Origin: Onthophagus taurus
Taxonomy: Eukaryota > Arthropoda > Insecta > Coleoptera > Scarabaeidae
Reading direction: 5' to 3'
Length of the DNA: 64,000 nt
Assembly (NCBI RefSeq): GCF_036711975.1
Contig: NC_091973.1
Location: forward strand, 310,001 to 374,000
In this document: in pieces, positions 21,522-32,895 of the stretch
Position numbering within the stretch: position 1 is the first letter of the stretch
Layout of the letters: each line of letters opens with the position of its first letter
Notes under the pieces: generated by a model
The model's database searches: none
What the model was told of the DNA's origin: nothing
What the model saw: the letters and a program-made list of their open reading frames with translations, nothing else
Made by a program: the position numbers and the translations under genes

Positions 21522-24500
21522 AACTTTATTTTTTTTATATTCTTTCGCGTCCTCTCCCGTCGCTATATTTCCGTCGATCAACTCTTCTTCTCATTAATTT
21601 TTTTTCTAAGAGCTTTTTATTTTTCTCTTTTTTATTTTCTATTTTCGACGCATGATACATATTGGAAACTCGTACACGGTAAGTTTACTACATTTTATTT
21701 CTACGGAAATGACGATATATTTTTTATTTTGATACCTTTTATTCATTATTTTTTTAGCGAAAATATATCGCCCTTTCTTTTATAATTTAATAACTTAAAT
21801 AAGAAAAAATATATGTATATACAGGTTGGAGGAAAGTCTAAGAAACATTCAATTATTTCAAAAAAATCCTTTGTTATCTATACTCTAATATTATCTCTTA
21901 GGTTTTAAGGTTTAAATTATCTTTAAGTTTTAAGTTTGCTAAATTAACTGGGATTTTTTCCGGTTAATTTAGAACCCAAAACAAACCTTTAAATCACTTT
22001 TACTTATACATTAAAACAATCAAATGATCTCCTCTGTTCAAAAAATTTTTTTAGATGTAAATATTGAAATATATTTATACAAAAAAAATTTTATTTTTTT
22101 TATATTTTACAAAATTGAAGCGAAGTTGTAAATATTTGTTAAAAAGAAATTATTATTTTGCGGCATAAATCTGCCTTTTAATAATGTGATAGTAATATAA
22201 TGAAAATCAAACGAGTACAAAAATTATTCAAGATCACAAAGATTGTTGATATGTATAAAATGGTTATTCTCAAGAAATTATTTTTATTCTTATCAAGGTA
22301 CAAAAATTAATTACTAAAATTGTTTGAACTGATTGAGTGTTTCTTTACTCTGCTACATCTTCGTATGTAAATATTTGTTGAGATTATTATTTAGAAAAAT
22401 TCATTGTAAGTGACCAATCAAAGTTGCAATCATAAGCAATCAAAATATATTTAAAAAAACGAAACGGTAAAGTAATACGCTTCTAAAAATGCAATAATAA
22501 TTAATAATCGATTTATACACGATGTTAACAAATAATTGTTAAAGTTCTATATTCATATAAAAATACGTCGCGACATACATATTTATGGAAACGTTATTTT
22601 TTAATGTTGGGTATGTTTATCATACATTTTATAGTTTGTAACTTTTTATCTTAGTTGTTGTAGTATATAAAATTAATCGAGATTTAGAAGCTCCAATCAA
22701 AACGAAAACGAAAAAAAATCAAAAAATTATTTTTTCTCGTAATTTATTTTCTTATTTTTTTGTCCCGTTTAAAAAAAGAATAATAGCTATTAAATGAATA
22801 TGCCGAGCCTCTTCGTTCTGTGATTAGACGGAATATAAAACCTTTTTTGAAAAATCGCAATAATGCCGAATTAAAAAAGAAAGAAATATTGAGTATTATA
22901 AATATATGTATACACATTTATAATTATATATTTACATGTTAGTAGTTGAGCGTATACGGTTTTCGTATACGTTTTTTTAGCTGTTTTTTTCATTTTCTCA
23001 TTTTACATTTGTTTTTCTTTTGTAAGTTATTCAACGGCACGCCCTTCTCCTGATAGGAAAAGACGCGCGGCTGTTACGAAAATGAATCAAAATTAACTTT
23101 TAAAAAGTTTTTTATAATAACGTACACACTTTTTGAAAAAAACACTGTCGTTTATGCTCACAACGTATAACAAATCCATCCATATGAGGTGCCTTTACAT
23201 TTTTGTAAATATATTGGACAATATATTTTGTAATCGTTAGCGTTAACTAATAATATACATTTATTAAAAAATGAATTAACATTAGGAGTGCCTTCAACAC
23301 TTAAAAAAATAATTTAAAAAATCTTTACAGTAGATTTTATGTAGTACTAAGCAAGTTTGACAGCAATGATATTTTTACCATAATTTTTTTTATATAAATA
23401 TATATATATTGTGTAAATTGCATCACCGTCGTGTTATGGTTATGCAATTTTTTTTATATATATGTTTTTATGTTTGGAACAATTATAGGCAGTGAACAAT
23501 AATAATAATTATTATATTAAAAAAATTAAATGCTGAAGCGATACAAAACTTCTTTCTAAACCGAACCACTTTCAATAAAAAAAATTTTGTTCGGTTCGAT
23601 TTAGCGAGTGAGGTCTAAACGCGTTTTTTTTTCTTTTTTACGATATAAATTGTTCTTTATAGTTAACAATTAATCGGATCAAACGAGACGGTTGTTCTAA
23701 TTTTTTTTTCTCTGTATATTCATATTACATATACTTGTGGTGAACTATATCCGTGTTTGTAATGTGCAGTATCTTTTTAGGGCCTTACTTGTATTATATT
23801 ATACATCTGATTTTATTATGTACATTTTGATAAGTTAACATTTTACTCATCTAATTTTATTTTATTTTTTGTTTTGATTTATTATTTTTTTTTTCGTCTG
23901 CAGCTTAGCAATGCTGCAAATCCCTAAATATTTTTCTTACATATTTTTTTTCTCTCCTGATATTATGTATGTAGTAGCCATGTAATGTAAATAAAATACA
24001 GAATTTAATTTATCGTTGTATTATTTCATATAACCAACCTTTATGGCGTCAATTGTCTAATAATCTAATCTTTTATTCTTCCGTATATATATATGTAGAC
24101 TTACAAAAAATTAATTTTAGGCAAAAATGCCTCTTTAGATCATTTCTTCTTCATAATTAATAATAAATTTTTAAACTCTTTTAATGTTAAGGAAGGCAAT
24201 GATGAAATTTGGAGATATCAAGACGATATTAAGAGATAATGGAGATGTTGAAGCAGGTTAAGTATCGAGAAATGTTGAAAATTTAGTTTATTATCAAGTT
24301 GATTTTTGCATTTTGAGGTCTACAGCATATTAGTCATCGGTTGATAGAGGTAATCTGGATAAATATCGCCTATCAGAAGCCTTCATATTTATATTACAAC
24401 ATTAAATTCATGAACCATAAGATTTAAGAGTGTATTAACTCATCCGTTTACATAACCACGTTTAAAAAATTATTTATATCAACAACCACAAAAATATACA

Positions 24501-26368
24501 ATGATACATAAAATGTTTTCAGTACTTGTTTGCCTCGGCTTGAGATGCTTCAAATTGCTGCGTAAATACATATTTTTGTCGATATTTACGCATCTGGGAG
24601 CAAAAGGCAAAGAGTTAGTTAAATATAATTTTGGTATATACCCTAATTAACAATATTTGGCGGAAATAAGACATGTGAAAAGACTAAGATCAGTAATAGG
24701 AACTGGTTCTTAGGTTGGTAGTTAAAAATTGGACTTGTATTAAAAACGATGATGAATTCTATCGATATCAAACTTTAAAAGAATATTATTTCATAAATAA
24801 AATGTCTCTTCTCCATCAAAACACCATTTGGATATCTAAAAAAAATATAAATGAAGACCCAATTATCATAAAGACCAAATTATCATAAATAAACAATGGA
24901 CATATTGGAAGACAAACTTCTTTATCTTCTTTGACTTTTATGTTCGTTATAAAAGCAATGATAAAAGCGTTTAATAAAATCATTTAGATTAGATATTCGC
25001 ATCCATTTCCTTTTCATAGCCATTGTTAACCCACATAATTCCTGATTATATTAATTGCTGATATTAACAAAAAAATGAGAAATTTTGTTACTGTTTTATT
25101 TCGATTTCAAAAAAAAAAAAAAAGAATTATTACACTTATCTTAAAATCTATAACTAACTAACCTAGTAACAAGGCACAGCAAGCGTACTCATCAGTACTG
25201 ATTAAAAAAATGTACTTACTAAGGACTACGCAAGTTGGTTGAGTGTACAAAAGTAGTAAGGAAGAAATTAAAAAAAAATTGTAAAAAATGAGTCTTAATA
25301 ACCGTCCAAATCTCGACGTTCCCGTTCGACAATTGATTATTATCACCGAATGCACATAATAATAATAGCAATTTTAAAATAGTAATTGTTGAAATATAAT
25401 ATAAAACGTAAAACATGTGTGAATCAAAAGACAGCTTAGTTTTAACAAGATTTATTTTTCGATTCGAAAATAATCACAATCGAATATGCGTGAAAAAGTT
25501 TCTTCTCCTAACTGCAAAATAGAAAATGTCAATGGTAGTTTTTTTCGGAAAAATACTGTTAAAAATTTTTTCCTAAACAGTTTCTATTTCATTTTAATTT
25601 TTTTTATTGCTATTGAGGTCCTATAAAAATATGGACATATATACAAGATGGCTTTTAAAAAAATACTTTCAGTTAACAATTTGCACAGAATCGAACGTGG
25701 TAAAAAAGAAACGATGGAACAGTCTTAATTTATTTACACGATAGACGTCTTACACTTTGTCAGAGGTATTCGAAATAGGCTCTATTCTCGACGTCTAGGC
25801 TTTTTTATTATTTTCATTTTATCCAAGGCAGTGGGTTAGGTACTCAAAAACAAAACTTATTGCACAAAACACAGAGATTCAAAAAGAAAAAAAGTAATAA
25901 CAATTAAAACGAGATGAAGAAGACTACTGATTTGTTTTTTTGCTTTTTTTTTTGTTTGGTTCATTATTATATGCATATCTGTGGGAATAATAAATGGAAC
26001 CCATTAAGTACATTTAGGAACGTATTAATTACTCCCTGACTTGAATTTTCTTTTAACGTTTCTCGTTCCCCCTTTAATTATTCTTTTAAATTAATTAAAA
26101 TAAAAAAAACAACACAATCCCATGACGTGTGATGATATAAATACTGACTTTCCGAGAGAATTATTTCGGTGGCACTAAGAACTAGAATTATATTTGGCTA
26201 ATGATATTAAAAACTATCGAAAATAACAAACGATATAATAAGAAATAGTATTTAAGATAGCACGAAAGAAACAAATCTTTTTTTTGTCAAGTTTTTTTTT
26301 TTTCAATCTTTCGATTTCTTTTTTTTTCCTTAATTTTTTGAGCACCGCAAAGGAACCACAAACATTGC
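21522..26368. other. Convergent spacer and 3' UTRs of yorkie and hippo
   Basis: No coding exon is supported. The plus-strand half probably is a long yorkie 3' UTR: AT-rich with many poly-U tracts, and an AATAAA at 23990-23995. The minus-strand half below 26,369 should be the hippo 3' UTR. A pure A run lies at about 25,110-25,123. Open frames at 25,158-25,416 have no recognisable content. Confidence 0.5.
23990..23995 (+). terminator. Candidate polyadenylation signal of yorkie
   Basis: AATAAA about 2.47 kb after the yorkie stop codon, the strongest candidate before the sequence changes character. Earlier AATAAA-like hexamers exist, so shorter 3' UTR forms are possible. Confidence 0.35.
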
Positions 26369-28375
26369 TCAAAAGTTCTGCTGTCGTTTGCGTTTCGTAT
26401 CCATCGCTTCCAAGATAGGTTGTCTTTTAGTTTGATATCGTCTTCTTAACTCGTCTATTTCCCTCTCCATTTCTGCATCTAATATCGCCATTCTTTGTTG
26501 TAATTCTTCGTAACTCAAAAATTTTAACTATAATAAGAAAGTTAATCGTTATTTTAAATGTTTTTATTACATATTCAAACTCTTTATACAAGAATAGGTT
26601 GAGTTTGATAAGGATTGATAAGATTTTAGTTGTCATAACAGATATCTTGACTACTGCTGGAGATGTGACAAAGTTGTAGTAAAACATGAAAACTCGAAGA
26701 ATATCTTATATATCTTCTATAACATTTTTGTCACATCTCCTGCAATAATAAAGATATCTGCTGTGAGAGCTAAAATCAAACACACTGTATAAGAAAGTAA
26801 TGAATTTAATACTTACAAATTCAAAATCGCCATCTGAAAATGGTCGTTGAAAATTTGGTCGTACTTCCGGTTGTTGAACCGCTTGAGGGGATGGCACTAT
26901 TTGTAAATGAAAGTGACTTTGAAACCTTTGTTGTTCATCGGCGTTAACATCACCGGTGCTGTCTAATGTTTGTGGTGTCGTGACGCCGTTACCCTGTTTA
27001 ATTTCCGCTTCTTTCTTATCAAAATGTTCTAGAAATAGTGGTCTGTATTTTTTTCCTTGTGCTGAACCAGTATCGTGTCTTTTCATTGTTTGTTCGTCTA
27101 CATCATTATTTATCACCATTGTTCCTAAATCCGATTGTAGTTCAACCAAAGTACCGCTAGGTGACATATTAACTAATGTTCCTCCTTTACTAGGAATTAA
27201 TGTACCATCATCCGTACAATTAACCATCGTTTGGCTGACAGCTAGATCTTCATCAGATTCTTCATTAGTATTTGGTTTAGCTCCGATAGCAATATTAGTA
27301 TTGCGGTGTTGATTTTCTCGGATTAAATGCGCGTCGGCTATCATTGTGCTAAGAATATTTGGAGCTTTTGCGTTACCGATAAATTCATGCTGAAGAAGAT
27401 CTGTGGCTGTAGCTCGTTGATCTGGATTTTTAACCAAACATAAACTAACAAAATCAATAAATTCAGGGCTCCATTTGTCCGGTTCGCGAAATGATGGCGG
27501 TGGTTTTGTTGGTATCATAAAAATAGCTCGCATTGGATGAATATCGCCATAGGGAGGTTTACCTTCCGCCATTTCTAGCGCTGTTATACCTAAACTCCAA
27601 ATATCCGCGACACAATCGTAACCAATTTCTTGAATAACTTCTGGTGCCATCCAGAACGGTGTACCAATAACGGTGTTTCTTTTAGCCATGGTATCAGTTA
27701 ATTGTCCCGCAACTCCAAAGTCGGCAAGTTTGGCATGTCCCTCAGAATTTAATAAAATATTCCCAGCTTTAATATCTCTATGTATCTTCCTCCGCAGATG
27801 TAAATATTCTAAACCTTTAAGTGTATCACATAAAATGGTTGCAATCTCGTCTTCGCTTAACGTTTTCTTTCGTAGGCGCATTATATCCGATACAGAACCA
27901 GCTCCACAATATTCCATAACAATCCAAAGGTCGGTGTTTTTGAAGTAACTCCCATAATATTTCACAACATACGGACTGTCACATTGTTGCATTATAGAAA
28001 TTTCTTTTATTATTTCTTGGAGGTCGGTGTCTACAGGTACTTGTTTAATTGCAAGCACCTGTCCGGATTCTTTATGTAAAGCTTTATAAACGCTCCCGTA
28101 GGAGCCCTCACCCAACTTACATATTATATCAAAAACCTCTTCTGGTTGTCTCGTCAAACTCTCTTCAGATAACTTTTTCAATTCACTAAAAATTAAATAG
28201 AAATACCAATAATACACATCTTTCTCAAGCTTAGTATTTTATCGTTAACCAAAATAATTTACACCGATAGGTTAAGAATTTCCTCTTTGGTTACATTATA
28301 CGAAAATTGATAATGTGTCGTTTAGCGATTATACCGTTGCCATTGTTCCGATATTACTTACCTTTTGGAAGACAT
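26369..28375 (-). CDS. hpo: Hippo kinase (MST1/2-type Ste20 kinase)
   Basis: Three exons in phase on the minus strand, 28362-28375, 26817-28185 and 26369-26527, giving 513 residues. The kinase domain (about 25-280) has GEGSYG, catalytic Lys52, HRDIKAGN with Asp142, DFG and the activation loop RNTVIGTPFWMAPE with Thr180, the equivalent of MST2 Thr180. The linker carries repeated Thr-Met/Leu motifs (SQTMV, GTLI, GTLV, GTLV, GTMV), which in MST kinases are autophosphorylated docking sites for Mob1. The last exon is exactly the SARAH domain (residues 462-513, ending RKRQQNF), used for dimerisation and Salvador/Rassf binding. Hippo phosphorylates Warts, which then inactivates Yorkie. The first coding exon is only 14 bases. 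A MITE sits in the intron before the SARAH exon. Confidence 0.96.
26622..26790. mobile_element. MITE copy A (TACAGTGTGTTTGATTTTAG family) in hippo intron 2
   Basis: An imperfect palindrome: the left arm has GATTTTAGTTGTCATAACAG and GATATCTTGACTACTGC. The right arm is its diverged reverse complement, ending CAAACACACTGTA. Two relatives lie at 39,010-39,073 and 44,077-44,284. The TACAGTGTG end and TA border suggest a Tc1/mariner-derived non-autonomous family. This copy lies inside a 289-base intron, ending about 27 bases below the donor of the kinase exon. Confidence 0.65.
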
Positions 28376-28666
28376 GATCGGTTCTGGGTGTAACGTCATT
28401 GAAAACAGACTAATACGGCCGAGATAGACATTATTTTTATAGTTTTCCTATTGTAAATAAATTTAGAAAAATCTCGTTGCACACTCCATGTTGTCCAGCG
28501 CTCTGGTTTTGACAAATGGCACCAATTGGTAAAACAATGTTAAAACAGAATTCTACAATTGTGTACATACAGGTTTGATACTGCACTAAATTTATTTCTT
28601 GTTATTGGGGTTGCCTACGTTTATTTTTAATAGTTACTGATGAATAAATTGGGCGACACTTTTATA
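28376..28666. promoter_or_regulatory. Upstream region of hippo
   Basis: The 290 bases between the hippo start codon and the inserted DNA element at 28,671. They should contain the hippo leader and core promoter. No clear TATA box is seen. Confidence 0.35.
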
Positions 28667-28670
28667 ATAT

Positions 28671-30117
28671 GAAGGGGTCAGGAGAAAAAAGTGCCAAGCA
28701 TCATGTTTGTTGTTTTGAGATATAGCAAGTTGAAAGTTTGGCTAAATCCATAAATAACATTTTAGTGCAGACAACAAACCAAAGTTTTTTAATACAAAGG
28801 TCATGTATCTATATACCGTTAAAAGTGAAGATGATTATAAGATAAAAATGGTTGTATAGAAAAATATGCACTGAATAATGTTGCTTGGCATTTTTTCCCC
28901 AAAAATAAAAGACATTAGGTTTGTTTGTACTTTTATTAAAACACACACTGTCATCGACAAAAAATACTCTTAACCAAAAAGGTACTTTTCAAATAGGCCT
29001 ATATTACCACAACATCTTCCTTTTGGTCGTCTACTTCAGCGGAAGACTGTAGGCCATTGTAATATCCATGGTAGATGGGAGGAATGTATTGCATCAAGGA
29101 TTTGACATCATCTTTTTAAATGTAGTGCTGGAATAGAACTCCTTCCACGTTTCTTTATGTTCAACACTAAAAACTCTTCGTTCATCAACTGTTTGAGTTT
29201 CATTTGAAAAGGTTCTTCGCTGTCAAATTTAAAGCAGATAGCTTTGGAAAATCGTGGAGGAGTAACACCATCTGTACAAAACTTGCTTTTTGTGTTAAAG
29301 TAGGTCTCTTGCACCCTAGACAAATCGAGGAAATCCTCACTCATCATGCATGTTACGATGAAGTTCAGTGTTTTGTTCCACACTTTGCTACTATCTCTCT
29401 CCATTGCCCAGGACTGTACACATTTTCTACACTTTTCTATTTTTGAAAAGTCACGGTCTGATGGAAGATAAGTATGCCCAGTTATCAGGAAGTAATGTTC
29501 TATTGTTTCAAAACGTTTACTAGCTACAAGGTGTGACCAAAGCGACATTATGTTCCAATTTTTATTTTGTCCTCCGCAGTTGTCGGTAAATATTACCAAC
29601 TTCTTTGCGTGGACATTTGCTACTAATAAGTACTTTACAATACAGCTTCCTATTTCATCACTACCCCTTTTTCCAACTGATTCATCCCACATGAACATAA
29701 AACCTTGTCCAGAAGTTAAGGATACCTACGTTATAGGTCCACAGTTTCCTGCAGTAAAATGCAGGTCCACATGACAGTTTTGGTGTAGGGAGGGTTTGTT
29801 GCTAAATAATTGGGATCGCTGTCACTGTCATCAAATTCTTCATACAAGTCTTCTAGGTTTTCATAATAATCTTTAAGATTTCTAACACATTTCCTCTTTC
29901 CCTCCATTTCTCATGAGGAGCTTGACACTGTCTTCCCCAAAACTTTGCAAACAACCAGTTGAGGTAATAAAATGCAATGCAAATACAGAGCAATCTAACG
30001 GCAATAATTGAAATCTAAACAGTGCTGCTTGTAATTTGTTCAATTTACTCATAGACAGCACTGCTAAATTCGGTTAGGCCAAAATGATGCTTGGTACTTT
30101 TTTCTCCCGACCCCTTC
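28671..30117 (-). mobile_element. 1.45-kb DNA transposon with 34-bp inverted repeats ('FTDNCGGQNKN' protein family)
   Basis: The ends are inverted repeats of 34 bases with two mismatches, beginning GAAGGGGTC and reaching CCAAGCATCAT, bordered by ATAT on both sides (or TA if the repeat is counted longer). The minus strand codes for a protein in two blocks. A 59-codon N-terminal piece starts near 29,907 (MEGKRKCVRNLKDYYENL) and stops. A 196-codon piece, 29108-29698, contains MWDESVGKRGSDEIGSC, FTDNCGGQNKNWN and GHTYLPSDRDFSKIEK. These motifs mark a widespread arthropod transposon-encoded family (RNase-H-like, DUF7869-like from memory). The normal middle part is missing, so this looks like an internally deleted copy. 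Confidence 0.75.
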
Positions 30118-30161
30118 ATATTTCATACACATAAAAAAAATACATGTAATATTTTGTAGCA

Positions 30162-30167
30162 TTTATT
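30162..30167 (-). terminator. Polyadenylation signal of the alkaline phosphatase gene
   Basis: AATAAA on the minus strand, 16 bases beyond the stop codon of the alkaline phosphatase. The transposon at 28,671-30,117 begins only about 45 bases further on, so the gene's 3' end may lie right at or inside the element. Confidence 0.5.
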
Positions 30168-30182
30168 TTAAGATAAAATCAA

Positions 30183-31940
30183 TTAATCGCACGCCGTGGG
30201 TCCATCGCCTACACAAGCAGCAAAAGCCATGGTATGAGGAATAACGTTTTGTTGGATAACGCCCGAAAAGAGATGGGCCCATGGTCCACTGGCAAAAACG
30301 CCAACATCATCACCACCATGAGTTTCAGAACCTAATGGAGCCAAAGCGGGGAATTCATAATTTTTATCATCTGTAAAAAAATACGATTAAAAAATTACTT
30401 TTTCGTGATTTTTAGACTTTACTTGTGTTATCATTAGATACATCGTATCTGGCTCCGTTGACATCATTGCGATGTCCAGGTCCGTTTCCGTAAGAAAGAG
30501 TTAAATAAGGAATACCATCAGATCCTTTTCCACCGACACCAAAGATGTTATTTCCTCTATTAGCGTAACCATTGACGTTCATAACGTGGGCATGATCGGA
30601 TGTAACGACGATAAGGGTGTCTTCTTCGCTGGTGATATCTCTAGCTCTTTGAATGGCTTTTGAAAATTGGACTGTTTCATCTAAAGCTTTATGAGCACGA
30701 GTGTCATGGTGAGCGTGATCGATTCTGCCGCCTTCAACAAACAAGAAGTAACCATCGCCTTTCTTTGAAAGCAACTCAATAGCAGAAACTGTCATTTCTT
30801 CTAAGGAAGGTTCTTTATCCGTGGTTTCCAAGTTATAAACGCAATGACTGCTTTCGAAGAGTCCCAAAATTTTTGATGTGTTTGAAGGAAGATTCAAAAG
30901 ATCGTCTCTGTTCCAAACGTAATGAGCGTTGTCTCCATTAATATCTTTCCATTCTTCAATAAGGTTTCTTCCATCTTGTCTTTTTCCTTTAGAACCTTCT
31001 TCATCGGTTAAAGTATTTGGTATGAAAGCCCTTCGGCCACCTCCGAGGATAACGTCGAAATTTTTTCCAGTTTCGCCATGAATAAGTTGATCTGCTATAT
31101 CTGGACAAGCAGCCGGTCCATCACCATAAGCTTCCCAATCTCTATTAGCTGTGTGCGCATAAGCACCAGCTGGAGAAGCGTGGGTTACTCTTGTTGTGGT
31201 AACAATCCCAGTTCTCTTCCCTTGTTCTTGGGACCATTTTGCTATGGAATAAACATGAGTGGATTCGTCTAAACTTGCGTCACAATCACTTTTTGTTACT
31301 CTCCCATCAACACCGATTGTTCCATGGATTGCTTTTACGCCGCATAAATATGCGGTTGCTGTACATGCCGAGTCAGGTACTTGAGTATTTAAACAATATG
31401 TCTTAAGGAAGAAACAATAATATGTATGTATATAAAATAAATAAAAAAATAATTATTTACTTTAGATAACCCTGAATATGGGAATTCCTCGAATGATAAT
31501 GGAACACCTTCTCCATCGAATCCTCCAATTTGTCCATTATAGACTCGTGCCGCTTTTAACGTGGGGATTGACATCCCATCACCGAGGAACATAATAATAT
31601 TTTTTGCGACATCTTAAAAAGAAATTTTTTTTAAATATTTTTAAAGAACAACATGCGGAGCAATACTCGTATTTATTGGTGTATTAAGTTTCTTCTTAAT
31701 CGTTTCTTTTGCTAGATCAGTCCAATATTTAGCATTGGTTTCTTCTGGGATGATAGCGTAAGGTCCTCTGCTTATTGGTTCATAAGAGTGCATGTAAGAG
31801 TCATCTAAATGAAGTCAGTTTGATAAAAAGAAAATTAAATAAAAATAATAGTATTTACCATCCTCTAAATGTTCTTGAGGAATAATATTTGCGAGTGTGC
31901 TAGCAAAAATAGCGATGAGTACAACTGTTAGCTTACCCAT
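30183..31940 (-). CDS. Alkaline phosphatase, secreted-type without a GPI tail
   Basis: Five exons in phase: 31859-31940, 31667-31804, 31461-31612, 30423-31401 and 30183-30370, giving 512 residues. A signal peptide ([17 protein letters not shown]) starts at the chosen ATG; upstream in-frame ATGs would only add charged residues. Then come [10 protein letters not shown], the metal-site segment [12 protein letters not shown], the phosphoserine site [16 protein letters not shown] and [31 protein letters not shown] and [22 protein letters not shown] follow. The enzyme hydrolyses phosphate monoesters outside the cell or in a lumen, using two zinc ions and one magnesium. The protein ends GDGPTACD, so the hydrophobic C-terminal signal used for GPI attachment in most membrane alkaline phosphatases is absent. 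A soluble product is inferred. Confidence 0.93.
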
Positions 31941-32895
31941 GGTGATTCTGATTAACATACATCGATTACCTCTGTATTTATACCGAAGTAACTCCAAATA
32001 AGTCGATCAAAAATCACCTGATAGTAAAAATATGAAGATGTTTGATAAGATATCAGAATTTTTTTCATCACGTTTGGTGAATTATCACGTGCACGAAATA
32101 AATCTTGTGTAGTAAGTCTTGTACACTATACCAAAATTTACGACTTTGATGTCAAAAACTTATCTAACACGTGTTATTACGTTATTGCGACTATTTAATT
32201 TCTTTTATCTTCGTCGCAGATCAGTTTATTAACTTACTAAAGTGGCCAATATTTTTAATCTTGATTGTACTTTAAGCTACTTGTCTTTTGTATTGTAAAA
32301 CGTTTAATTTTAGACGTTGATTTTATTACTATAAGAAATTTAACGATTATTGCCTTTTTAAATATTTTTTTATTTAGAACGAGAAAACATTTTACAAAAA
32401 ATAGGAACTTTTAAATAAACACAAACTAACTTAAATTACAAGAAAAATCGAACTTATAACACAAAAAATATTGCACAAAAGCAATTACGACTATTTTTTT
32501 TTGTCAGATTTAGAACTTAAACTATAATCACAAAAATGACTGAGATCGTGCAAAAATAAATACGAGAGAACGTAAAATTAAATTGAACTGAAACATGGAT
32601 TTTATTACTATAAGCAATTTAACGATTATTGCCTTTTTAAATATTTTTTTGTTTAGAACGAGAAAACATTTTACAAAAAATAGGAACTTTTAAATAAACA
32701 CAAACTAACTTAAATCACAAGAAAAATCGAACTTATGACACAAAAAATATTGCACAAAAACAATTACGACTATTTTTTTTTTGTCAGATTTAGAACTTAA
32801 ACTATAATCACAAAAATGACCGAGATCGTGCAAAACTAAATACGAGAGAACGTAAAATTAAATTGAACTGAAACATGGATAAGTAATGTTTTTGA
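31941..32895. other. Intergenic DNA between alkaline phosphatase and the 837-residue gene
   Basis: It holds the alkaline phosphatase promoter (near 31,941-32,250) and a two-copy tandem duplication listed separately, which runs to within 16 bases of the stop codon of the neighbouring gene. Confidence 0.5.
32319..32880. repeat. Recent tandem duplication, two copies of ~280 bp
   Basis: Copy 1 is about 32,319-32,597 and copy 2 about 32,598-32,880. They match almost base for base, with only a handful of substitutions and one extra T. The unit carries AACGAGAAAACATTTTACAA and ends GAACTGAAACATGGAT. Copy 2 lies directly beyond the last exon of the 837-residue gene, so part of that gene's 3' UTR may be the duplicated unit. 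Confidence 0.85.

Noticed and set aside
29204-29774. Plus-strand open frames across the 1.45-kb transposon
   Set aside because: They are shadows of the minus-strand transposon protein, which carries the recognisable motifs.
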